DNA of 13,472 bases. Origin: Parcubacteria group bacterium CG1_02_39_15 (lineage in GTDB: Bacteria > Patescibacteriota > Minisyncoccia > Minisyncoccales > Paceibacteraceae). This document shows, piece by piece, positions 6,041 through 12,469 of the stretch. The DNA lies in the NCBI GenBank assembly GCA_001872265.1, contig MNWE01000048.1, forward strand, positions 1 through 13,472, read 5' to 3'. Numbering within the stretch: position 1 is the first letter of the stretch; each line of letters starts with the position of its first letter. A program made the position numbers and the translations under genes. The notes beneath the pieces were generated by a model that did not search any database, had not been told where the DNA came from, and was given only the letters and a program-made list of their open reading frames with translations.

Positions 6041-7190
6041 GTTCTGGTCTGAAAATTAGGAGAATTCCTAAAATTAAAATTAACAACCCGCCGATTAAAG
6101 TAGCCCAGTAATTGTATTTTTCGGTAAGGCCGACTTTGCTTAAAGTAATTACTGCTAAAGAGAAAATGATCAAATCGTCCAGCATAAAAATAAAAGTATA
6201 AAGTAAAAGATAGAAATAGTAGCTTAAAGTAGAAATCTCGCTTAAAGTTAAAACTCTAGTATAAATTGCCGGCAGGCCGGCCGAACAGAAAAATTCAATC
6301 AAGTTTACTCCCAGAGCCAAAAGAATTAAGCCGCCAATTGTTGCTAAAATAAAGGGAGAGGCAACTATTTTTTCAGCTTTTTCCTGAAACCCTTTGCTTA
6401 ATTTTGCCGTCAAACCGAGCACTTTACAGATGCCGGGATGATAAGTAATAAAATTTTTAATCTGCCAAATCCCCACCCCTAAAGCAAAAGCCCCAATCAA
6501 GATTCGGGTCAAATTCACATAACTTATGGCCAAAAATAAATTTAGCCAGGCAGATAAAATTAAGTAATAAACAATTCCTGAAGCTAAAATAAAAGTTCCG
6601 CCGATCAGCCACATTCTTTTTCTTGAGCGGGTATTGATTAAAAGAGCAATCAAAAATAACAAAACCCACATGGCGCAAGGATTTAATCCGTCTAAAGCTC
6701 CCAAAGTTACGGTCAAAACCGGTAAGGACATTTTAGAGATGTCAACGCTTCCCAAAAAAGGAATTTTAATTGTTGAGAGGGCCGCCCCCTCTCCGCCCAA
6801 ACATTCCTCTATGCAGCTTTCGAGTTCTTTGCTGACTTGCTCGTTGAAGCCGACGAGATATTTTGTGGGAGTAAAGGTTACCGGCACCCAGCCATAATAT
6901 CTTTCTGGCACTTGATATTTTTCATAAAATTCCTTTAAAATTTTCTGGCTTTCCGAGCTATAAAATACCTCGTATTCTTTTATCTCAATTTCTGGATATT
7001 TTTCTTTCAATGCCTGTAAAAATTCGCGCTCTTGGCCGCAATGGGGGCAGATGGCGCTATAAAAAAAATCAATCTCCAACTTTTCAGATTGAGCAAGGGC
7101 AAAATCAAATCCGCAAAATAAAAAGGCCGAAATTAAAGATATTAAAAGCCACTTTTTCACCATATTTTTTATTTTAATCCATAAGGGCAT
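6024..7190 (-). CDS. Thioredoxin-domain (CPHC) and CcdA/DsbD-like membrane fusion protein
   Basis: 388 residues. An N-terminal signal or anchor segment (about 11-33, ending ALAQS) is followed by an extracytoplasmic thioredoxin-fold domain (about 37-130) with the active site Cys48-Pro-His-Cys51. About six membrane helices follow from residue 155 to the end. Two membrane-embedded cysteines, Cys172 in GLNPCAMW and Cys302 in EFFCSAGLP, match the redox pair of CcdA and the DsbD membrane domain, which carry electrons from cytosolic thioredoxin across the membrane. The CPHC motif is typical of DsbA-type oxidants, so the pairing with a reductant conduit is notable. Two starts are possible: 7190, with GGAAGG about 12 bases upstream, or the Met at 7163, which gives a more typical signal peptide. 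It lies 29 bases after a small membrane protein gene. Confidence 0.85.
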   Translation of the reverse strand: MPLWIKIKNMVKKWLLISLISAFLFCGFDFALAQSEKLEIDFFYSAICPHCGQEREFLQALKEKYPEIEIKEYEVFYSSESQKILKEFYEKYQVPERYYGWVPVTFTPTKYLVGFNEQVSKELESCIEECLGGEGAALSTIKIPFLGSVDISKMSLPVLTVTLGALDGLNPCAMWVLLFLIALLINTRSRKRMWLIGGTFILASGIVYYLILSAWLNLFLAISYVNLTRILIGAFALGVGIWQIKNFITYHPGICKVLGLTAKLSKGFQEKAEKIVASPFILATIGGLILLALGVNLIEFFCSAGLPAIYTRVLTLSEISTLSYYFYLLLYTFIFMLDDLIIFSLAVITLSKVGLTEKYNYWATLIGGLLILILGILLIFRPELLMFG

Positions 7191-7219
7191 GAAAGAAAAG
7201 AGCCTTCCCTGCAGCTATT

Positions 7220-7462
7220 TTATCTTTTAAGCGTTAAGTAAGGAACAATTAACCACTGGACCGCCTCTACAAAAATTACTATTCCCAGAGCTATTACTCC
7301 TCCTTTCATAATTAAATAAATTATAAGCGGGAATTCAAATGCTTCCATTGCTCCAAGTATAATCCCCCCTCGAACTAATTTTTTATAATGGAACATCAAC
7401 CAAATCTCAATAAAGTTTATGGCAACAAAAATTATGATTAAAAACACAATAAGCGTATTCAT
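7220..7462 (-). CDS. Small three-helix membrane protein, function unknown
   Basis: 80 residues with three hydrophobic segments (about 4-23, 33-52 and 56-75) separated by short charged loops (HYKKLVRGG; EAVQW). I do not recognise the family. The ATG at 7462 is preferred over an upstream TTG at 7471. It lies just 2 bases after a TGA stop that ends the relic mnmA reading frame, the same tight spacing seen between true operon neighbours in this genome. A G-rich stretch within that relic could serve as ribosome-binding sequence. The gene precedes the CPHC-CcdA fusion by 29 bases, so it may belong with that thiol-transfer protein; no residue in it suggests a redox site. Confidence 0.7.
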   Translation of the reverse strand: MNTLIVFLIIIFVAINFIEIWLMFHYKKLVRGGIILGAMEAFEFPLIIYLIMKGGVIALGIVIFVEAVQWLIVPYLTLKR

Positions 7463-7463
7463 A

Positions 7464-7502
7464 TTCAGCAAATTGCCCCGCCGCCCAAAGCCACCGCTCC
7501 TC
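7464..7502 (-). pseudogene. Relic of an mnmA 3' end
   Basis: In the 58 bases between copA and the small membrane protein, the minus strand reads ALGGGAIC and TGA (stop 7465-7467), matching the MnmA C-terminus LLGGGVIC and TGA at 12470. Bases 7464-7489 match 12469-12494 at 25 of 26 positions. A further 7 identical bases (7496-7502 and 12496-12502) lie beyond a 5-base length difference. Only the last codons survive and no upstream mnmA sequence is present. Confidence 0.8.
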
Positions 7503-7520
7503 GCGTGACCTTGGCAATGA

Positions 7521-9650
7521 CTATTGTAATTTTATTTTCCTTAGCCTTAAGGAGTTAGAAACTACTGATAAAGAACTAAAAGCCATAGCGCCAGCAGCAA
7601 TAATGGGACCGAGCATAGTGGCTAAAATTCCAAAAGCGGCTACCGGAATTGCCACAACGTTATAAAAGAAAGCCCAGAAAAGATTCTGGCGGATTGTTTT
7701 GAACGTTGCCCGACTTAATTTTATTGATTCAACTAAAGCGCCCAATTCTCCCCTGACCAAAGTAATTTCGCCCGCTTCAATGGCAATATCGCTTCCGGAA
7801 CCGATGGCAATCCCCACGTCGGCCTGAGTCAGAGCCGGCGCATCATTAATTCCATCTCCGGTCATAGCCACCTTTACCCGGCCTCCTTCCTGCAGTCTTT
7901 TTATTACGTCCACTTTTTCGTCCGGCAAAACTTCGGCCAAAACGTCGTCTATCCCGACCTGTTTGGCAACAGCTTCGGCTGTTTTTCGATTGTCCCCGGT
8001 CAGCATCATCAGTTTATAATTCATTTTATGAAGTTCGCCGATCGCCTGTTTTGTTTCTTCCTTTAGGGTGTCGGCCACGGCGATTATCCCTAAAACTTTT
8101 TTATCGTCGGAAACAAGCATGGCTGTTTTGCCCTCCCCCTCCAATTTACTTAAAGCATATTTGGCAGACGATATATCAATGTTATTTTCTTCCATCAAAA
8201 TTCGCCTTCCCGCCAAAATTTTCCTGCCCTCTATTTCAGCTGTTACCCCTTTGCCGAATACGGCCTTAAAATTTTTGGCATCGGATATTTCAATTTCTTG
8301 TTCTTGCGCTTTTTTCACAATTGCTTGCGCCAAAGGATGCTCTGAATTTTTTTCTACCGAGGCCGATAACCGCAAAAGCTCTCCTTTTTCCGTTTGATCA
8401 AAAACAATAACGTCGGTTACGGCCGGTTTCCCTTTGGTCAGAGTACCCGTTTTGTCCAAAACAATTATTTTCGTCTTGCCCATCAATTCAATCGCCTCTC
8501 CTCGGCGGATAAGAATTCCCTGTTTCGCCCCTTTGCCGATGCCGACAGTCAAAGCGGTTGGAGTGGCCAGACCCAAAGCGCAAGGACAGGCGATAATTAA
8601 AACCGTGATAGCGGCCACAATCGCCACAAACCAATTTCCCAGGATCAGCCAAACGACAACCGTCAATAAAGCAATAAATAAAACGGCGGGGACGAAATAG
8701 GAAGTAACCTTATCGGCGAACTCTTGGATGGGAATGCGAGACCGCTGCGCTTCTTCAACCAATTTAACCACTTGGGCGAAAAAAGTGTCCTTTCCAACCT
8801 TAATTGCTTCCACTCTTAAGGCGCCTTCCTGGTTTACGGTGGAACCGATCACCTCGTCTCCAGTGGTTTTTTCTACTGGAAGAGATTCACCGGTAGCCAT
8901 TGATTCGTCAACCGAAGATTGTCCCTCAATAACTTTTCCGTCAGTTGGAATTTTTTCCCCAGGCCTAACAACCATAATATCCCCGACCTTCAACTCTTCC
9001 ATGGGAACTTCTTTCTCCCTTTCGTTCACCAAGATCCTGGCCGTTTTCGCGCCCAACTCCAATAACTCTCGTAAAGCTTCCGAGGTCTTTCCTTTTGCTT
9101 TCTCTTCCAAATACCTGCCAAGCAGCTGAAAGGCCATAATAAAAGCCGCAATCTCAAAAAATACCGGCACTTCAATGAAAAAAGCCGCTATCCCGAAAAC
9201 AAAAGCCGCTGTCGCGCCCAGAGAAATCAAAACGTCCATGTTGGCGTAAAGCCGACGAACGGCCCGAAAAGCTGAAACATGAGCTTTCCAGCCAAGAACA
9301 TAAACCACGATAAAAGCCAGAATCGCCTCTACCCAGAGCTGACCGGGAAACATCATGTCCAAATACATTAAAACCATTGTCGCCATCAACGGTACACTCA
9401 ACGCCAGGGCCCAAATCGCTCGGAGCTTTGCCTGCTCCACAAGCTTCTTTTCTTCAATTTGCCCCTGATTTTCTTCTTCTAAAATCTTGTACCCGAGTTC
9501 CTCAACCGTCTTTTTCAAATCGCCGTCTGAAACCGAATCCTCTGCTTCGACAAACATTTTTGAACTGACGAAATCAACGTTAACCGTCAAAACGCCCGGG
9601 TGTTTTTTAACCCGGGATTCAATGTTTCTGGCGCAAGAAACGCAATGCAT
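7521..9650 (-). CDS. copA: Cu+-exporting P1B-type ATPase
   Basis: 709 residues from the ATG at 9650. The order is an HMA metal-binding domain starting at CVSC (Cys3, Cys6), membrane helices, the actuator motif TGES (253-256), the transport-site CPC (355-357, in ACPCALG), the phosphorylation site Asp399 (DKTGT), the SEHPLA nucleotide-binding motif, TGDN, and the hinge GDGINDAP. Helix 7 has NLFWAFFYN and helix 8 MAFSSLSVVSNSLRL, the P1B-1 signature, so Cu+ (possibly Ag+) is the expected ion, pumped out of the cytoplasm. The annotated start removes the first HMA strand. Upstream codons read KKETFKISG in frame, exactly the missing strand, but no ATG, GTG, TTG or CTG lies in that frame back to the TGA at 9768-9770. 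The start may be a non-standard codon such as ACG at 9678-9680, or the 5' end is damaged. It is the last gene of the csoR cluster. Confidence 0.95.
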   Translation of the reverse strand: MHCVSCARNIESRVKKHPGVLTVNVDFVSSKMFVEAEDSVSDGDLKKTVEELGYKILEEENQGQIEEKKLVEQAKLRAIWALALSVPLMATMVLMYLDMMFPGQLWVEAILAFIVVYVLGWKAHVSAFRAVRRLYANMDVLISLGATAAFVFGIAAFFIEVPVFFEIAAFIMAFQLLGRYLEEKAKGKTSEALRELLELGAKTARILVNEREKEVPMEELKVGDIMVVRPGEKIPTDGKVIEGQSSVDESMATGESLPVEKTTGDEVIGSTVNQEGALRVEAIKVGKDTFFAQVVKLVEEAQRSRIPIQEFADKVTSYFVPAVLFIALLTVVVWLILGNWFVAIVAAITVLIIACPCALGLATPTALTVGIGKGAKQGILIRRGEAIELMGKTKIIVLDKTGTLTKGKPAVTDVIVFDQTEKGELLRLSASVEKNSEHPLAQAIVKKAQEQEIEISDAKNFKAVFGKGVTAEIEGRKILAGRRILMEENNIDISSAKYALSKLEGEGKTAMLVSDDKKVLGIIAVADTLKEETKQAIGELHKMNYKLMMLTGDNRKTAEAVAKQVGIDDVLAEVLPDEKVDVIKRLQEGGRVKVAMTGDGINDAPALTQADVGIAIGSGSDIAIEAGEITLVRGELGALVESIKLSRATFKTIRQNLFWAFFYNVVAIPVAAFGILATMLGPIIAAGAMAFSSLSVVSNSLRLRKIKLQ

Positions 9651-9781
9651 TCCCGATATTTTAAAAGTTTCTTTTTTCGTGAGCGTTAGCGAATTAAGAA
9701 GAGACCTACCTCTTCGACTATCGAAATAAATTGGAAATTTATTGAAGATGGAGATGAAATTAAAATTTCATCGACTATCGA
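9651..9781. repeat. Hairpin-rich spacer with duplicated TCGA-CTA-TCGA motif before copA
   Basis: The motif TCGACTATCGA occurs at 9714-9724 and again at 9771-9781, where it overlaps the stop of the upstream gene. Three short inverted repeats lie in or beside this interval: GAAGAG/CTCTTC (9698-9703, 9710-9715), AATAAAT/ATTTATT (9725-9731, 9737-9743) and GATGAAAT/ATTTCATC (9753-9760, 9765-9772). None has a following T-run that would make it a convincing terminator. The stretch looks like a small repeat insertion. The part nearest copA (9651-9677) encodes the missing HMA strand. Confidence 0.55.
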
Positions 9782-10479
9782 GTTTTTACTTGCAAATATT
9801 TAAAAATTTTAGGCAAGTATATCCCCAACATCATAATCAGGGCGCCAAAGACAAGAAGAGAACAGGCAACGAACATCATCAAAGGAGTCATAACAAAATT
9901 ATGAACAGGTCCGCCTACATAGTAAACGAAAATACCGAGTGCCAAAAATAAGGATCGAAACTTAAGAATTTTAGTTTCAACCTTACGCGTCTCGCTCAAA
10001 AAAACGTAAAGGGAAAACAAAGCAATCAAGGTGGAAAAAATTCCTATTGTGGCGCCAGCCAAAGCTGGAACTTGCCAGTTAAAAACGGCGTTCTCCATGA
10101 AAAGCGGCACAATTTGAGGAACGTGAAAAAGAAGAATCGTCGCCCCGATTACCGAATAAATAATAACAATCTTTAAAATCATTCTTTCTTTTTCCGGAAA
10201 TTTAACCCTGAGGGGGAAACGAACAAAATAACCCAATCCCAAAAACATAAAAATGTGGGCCATCCACCACGAAACATTGCTGGCCAAAACATCCCTTACA
10301 AATAAACCCGAACCCAAAGAAAAAAACATTTGCTGAAAGCCAATGCTCAACAAAAGAACCATAAAAACCCTTAAAAGAATGTCTTCCTTTTTCTTTTTCC
10401 AACTAAAATATAGGTGAACTCCGCACAAGAGAAAAATTAAGCTTGTCAAACCAGTGCTTATAGAAGTAATAGTCAACAT
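9775..10479 (-). CDS. Seven-helix membrane protein, function unknown
   Basis: 234 residues with seven hydrophobic segments (about 8-28, 34-58, 68-90, 100-128, 136-161, 171-196 and 200-224) and short positively charged loops (KKKK, RVKFPEKER, KVETK). I do not recognise a named family; the layout resembles seven-helix sensor or input domains. Four His residues lie in or near helices (His22, His75 in WWMAH, His119, His193 in GGPVHNF) and could bind haem or metal, but this is inference. It sits in the csoR-copA cluster, 19 bases after the CPWC thioredoxin gene and before the copA spacer, so a role in copper or redox handling at the membrane is suggested by position only. The start at 10479 gives a helix directly after the first residues. 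Confidence 0.72.
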   Translation of the reverse strand: MLTITSISTGLTSLIFLLCGVHLYFSWKKKKEDILLRVFMVLLLSIGFQQMFFSLGSGLFVRDVLASNVSWWMAHIFMFLGLGYFVRFPLRVKFPEKERMILKIVIIYSVIGATILLFHVPQIVPLFMENAVFNWQVPALAGATIGIFSTLIALFSLYVFLSETRKVETKILKFRSLFLALGIFVYYVGGPVHNFVMTPLMMFVACSLLVFGALIMMLGIYLPKIFKYLQVKTR

Positions 10480-10498
10480 GATATGATTCTTAATTAAT

Positions 10499-10858
10499 TC
10501 ACAATAACTGGCAATTTAACATTTCCGATAATTGTTCAAAAGTTTTGTAGCCCTCGTAAACGCTATCGCCTATAACAAAAGCTGGTATGTCGCGTATTTG
10601 ATGCTCCGGCGTTCTTTTATCAACATTAATTTCGGTTATCTCTACGCCTAATTTCTTTAAATTAGATATCGTTCCTTCGTCTTTAACTTTCGCGCACCAC
10701 GGACACCAATCAGTGTAATAAAAAATCATTTTATTAATCTGACATTCCCCCTTTAAAGTAAATTCCTCAGTTTTCGGCTTGCTTGAAAAATAAAAAAATA
10801 CCGCAGTCCCAACCATTATCAAGGTTATTAATATAAAAACAGTTAATTTAGTTTTCAT
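10499..10858 (-). CDS. Membrane-anchored thioredoxin-like protein (CPWC)
   Basis: 119 residues. One N-terminal membrane segment (about 5-25) is followed by a small thioredoxin-fold domain: strand KMIFYYTD, active site Cys52-Pro-Trp-Cys55, strand VEITEINVD, and the cis-proline motif DIPAFVIG (Pro92). Two extra cysteines (Cys39 and Cys116) flank the domain. The spacing and short length resemble glutaredoxin/thioredoxin hybrids rather than full thioredoxin. The domain is predicted to face outside. Its ATG overlaps the TGA of the DUF2318 gene by 4 bases (ATGA), implying translational coupling. Likely jobs are keeping the metal-binding cysteines of its neighbours reduced or transferring electrons from the CcdA-like protein; both are inferred from context. 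Confidence 0.87.
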   Translation of the reverse strand: MKTKLTVFILITLIMVGTAVFFYFSSKPKTEEFTLKGECQINKMIFYYTDWCPWCAKVKDEGTISNLKKLGVEITEINVDKRTPEHQIRDIPAFVIGDSVYEGYKTFEQLSEMLNCQLL

Positions 10859-11310
10859 AACGTTCTCCAGCTGTTATTTGCCAAATCCTTCACCTTAATA
10901 AGAACGTATTCCCCCTCTACGACGTTGGGCAAGTATCCGGGCCAGCAACCGCCGGGAGTTTTATTTTCCGTACCAAGGCCGGCAATCGGATACCTGTTTC
11001 CGCAATTGTTGCAAACCATGTAATCGCCTTCCTGGCGATATCCTTTCCCGCTGTAATAACAAACGTCACAGGCGTCAAAAGCCGTCTTTATGCTTTCACC
11101 TTCAGCCCTAACCACGAAGAATTTTATTTTCTTTTCACCCAAATCATATTCATACCATTTAGCTTGATTTGTTATTTCTGATACGGGTATCTGCACAAAA
11201 TCATCTGAATCAATTTGCTTTGGTTGAAAAAGACCGAATCCTCTGGTCAGGAAAGCGACAATAAAGAATGTAAAACAAAAGAATATAACTAAAATTTTGG
11301 TATTTTTCAT
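10855..11310 (-). CDS. DUF2318 membrane-anchored metal-binding protein
   Basis: 151 residues. An N-terminal membrane anchor (about 6-22) precedes a DUF2318 domain. Its core has two CXXC pairs, Cys81-Cys84 (DACDVCYYSGKGYRQ) and Cys100-Cys103 (VCNNCGNRYPI), and then a TPGGCWPG segment with Cys122. In the family this core is predicted to bind iron-sulfur or another metal and often occurs as the C-terminal part of larger iron-transport-associated membrane proteins. Here it stands alone on a single anchor. Its stop overlaps the start of the CPWC thioredoxin by 4 bases, pointing to a joint role. The metal is not certain: copper is suggested by the operon, iron by the family's usual company. Confidence 0.87.
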   Translation of the reverse strand: MKNTKILVIFFCFTFFIVAFLTRGFGLFQPKQIDSDDFVQIPVSEITNQAKWYEYDLGEKKIKFFVVRAEGESIKTAFDACDVCYYSGKGYRQEGDYMVCNNCGNRYPIAGLGTENKTPGGCWPGYLPNVVEGEYVLIKVKDLANNSWRTL

Positions 11311-11325
11311 AAAACTTACTGTCTT

Positions 11326-12102
11326 TTATTTTCTGCAACCGCAACCGCAACCTCCGCCCGCTCCTCCGCAACCTACGGCGCAACTGCCGGTCAATGACTG
11401 GCTCGCTCCGGTATTATTTATAGTTTGCTCAACAGCGTTTCCTTGCTGCTCGTTTGTAATTATGGCTTTATAGGTATTGAAAACTTCCAATGAGAGCATC
11501 TGTTCTTTTGATGTCTTCTCTGAGTTGTAGCTAACATCAAATAAATTTGGGAATTTGAATCTCACCGCTTCAACGCCGCTAATGGTTCTAAGTTCTCCAA
11601 TAATCAAAGGGGCATGTCCTGGACAGGGAATGTTAACCTGTAACGTTACTAAAGAGGTCGATTCGGATAAGGTTAATTCTTCACCTCGTCCAAAAGTAGC
11701 TGAAATGGCAGCTGTCAAAGGAATGCCCGAATCAAGATTTGCCGCAATCGGAAATATAACCATAAATAAAAGCAAATTAATACCGACCGTTACTCCGTAA
11801 AGCGTTAAAAGATATCCTTTTTTTCTTTTAATTCCAGAGGGAGATAAAATGTCGTTCTTTTTAAGATAAATTACGGCTGAAATGGTGGCAAAAACAATTG
11901 AAAGTCCCACTAAAATATGAAAAAAGTAACGGTTCATCAAGAAAGGCCTTAAAAAGGTAGTGGCTGCGGTTACTCCCAAAACCGTAAAAACAATAAAAGC
12001 AATACAAAAAGTATGAGGCGCTAAGCCATATAATATTCCCGCTAAAAATCCTCTGTTTCTTTTTACCCCTGTTTTTTCTTCTTTTTGACCACAACAATTC
12101 AT
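11326..12102 (-). CDS. Membrane protein with divergent HMA domain (CPGH) and Cys-rich tail
   Basis: 258 residues. The N-terminus MNCCGQ carries Cys3-Cys4. Membrane helices lie at about 18-45, 57-80 and 97-122, with His30 and Cys33 in APHTFC. A soluble domain (about 150-218) has the pattern of a heavy-metal-associated ferredoxin-like fold: strand VTLQVNI, metal loop Cys160-Pro-Gly-His163, helix APLIIGELRTISG, strand VEAVRFKF and a later helix. The usual MXCXXC loop is replaced by CPGH, so ligation would differ from CopZ-like domains. The tail after residue 240 has five Cys among Gly (Cys241, 245, 252, 254, 256). It is 10 bases after csoR and 15 before the DUF2318 gene. It recalls MerT/MerP-like fusions. 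Metal binding is well supported by layout; transport direction is not known. Confidence 0.78.
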   Translation of the reverse strand: MNCCGQKEEKTGVKRNRGFLAGILYGLAPHTFCIAFIVFTVLGVTAATTFLRPFLMNRYFFHILVGLSIVFATISAVIYLKKNDILSPSGIKRKKGYLLTLYGVTVGINLLLFMVIFPIAANLDSGIPLTAAISATFGRGEELTLSESTSLVTLQVNIPCPGHAPLIIGELRTISGVEAVRFKFPNLFDVSYNSEKTSKEQMLSLEVFNTYKAIITNEQQGNAVEQTINNTGASQSLTGSCAVGCGGAGGGCGCGCRK

Positions 12103-12112
12103 TTTATTAGAC

Positions 12113-12388
12113 TTATTTATCAGAATTTTTAAAAATTTCTAAAAGCTCTTTAATTTTCTTTTTTCTTTCCTTTTCGCTTTTTCCTTTGATTGCTTCGGTC
12201 ACGCAGGTATTCAAATGGTTTTCCAAAATCATCTGGTTTATTTTTTTAATCGCGGCAATCACCGCCTCGCTCTGTTTAATAATATCGATGCAATATTCAT
12301 CATCTCTCAACATTTTCTTTATTCCCTCCAAATGCCCGGAGAGGTAATTCATTCTGTTTAAGATTTGTCTTTTAAAATTCTTTTTCAT
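12113..12388 (-). CDS. csoR: CsoR-type copper-sensing repressor
   Basis: 91 residues, an all-helical CsoR/RcnR-family regulator. The copper ligands of CsoR are present in the exact spacing: Cys33 (in EYC), His58 and Cys62 (NHLNTC), equivalent to Cys36, His61 and Cys65 of the Mycobacterium tuberculosis protein, with a Tyr directly before the first Cys. The conserved RMNYLSGHLEGIKKML segment (12-27) forms part of the DNA-binding surface. Known CsoR proteins release DNA when Cu+ binds. It is the first gene after a TTGACA promoter and a G/C-tract palindrome, and is followed at 10 bases by the HMA-domain membrane protein, so it most likely represses itself and the cassette down to copA. A formaldehyde- or persulfide-sensing relative is less likely because the His is present. 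Confidence 0.94.
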   Translation of the reverse strand: MKKNFKRQILNRMNYLSGHLEGIKKMLRDDEYCIDIIKQSEAVIAAIKKINQMILENHLNTCVTEAIKGKSEKERKKKIKELLEIFKNSDK

Positions 12389-12397
12389 ATCTTTTTG

Positions 12398-12422
12398 ATA
12401 GACCCCCCGTAGGGGGGTCTAT
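12398..12422. promoter_or_regulatory. Likely CsoR operator palindrome
   Basis: A perfect 11-bp inverted repeat ATAGACCCCCC (12398-12408) and GGGGGGTCTAT (12412-12422) is separated by GTA. C-tract/G-tract palindromes with flanking AT pairs are typical CsoR-family operators. It lies 10 bases upstream of the csoR start and would overlap the predicted transcription start. No T-run follows on either strand, so it is not a terminator. Confidence 0.82.
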
Positions 12423-12430
12423 GTTTATCT

Positions 12431-12459
12431 ACATTAAACTAAGCAAGAACCGTTGTCAA
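12431..12459 (-). promoter_or_regulatory. Promoter of the csoR-copA cassette
   Basis: On the minus strand a perfect -35 box TTGACA (12454-12459) is followed at 17 bases by TAATGT (12431-12436). An overlapping TTTAAT fits at 15 bases. The start of transcription would fall near 12424, at the edge of the operator. The -35 box lies about 11 bases beyond the mnmA stop, so the cassette carries its own promoter. Confidence 0.7.
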
Positions 12460-12469
12460 GAGGTGGGTT

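Noticed and set aside
7463..7471. TTG at 7471 as start of the small membrane protein
   Set aside because: It falls within the relic mnmA end; the ATG at 7462 directly after the relic stop gives a cleaner membrane protein.
8728..9129. 133-residue plus-strand open frame
   Set aside because: It is fully antisense to conserved copA motifs, with low-complexity Ser/Thr/Pro composition and no family features.
9753..9772. GATGAAAT/ATTTCATC hairpin as a terminator between the seven-helix gene and copA
   Set aside because: The stem is AT-rich and not followed by a U-tract, and no promoter was seen before copA, so read-through is more likely.
12398..12422. G/C-tract palindrome as a terminator for mnmA
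   Set aside because: No T-run follows the stem on the minus strand (the next bases are ATCAAAAAG), and the palindrome directly precedes csoR next to a promoter, so an operator fits better.
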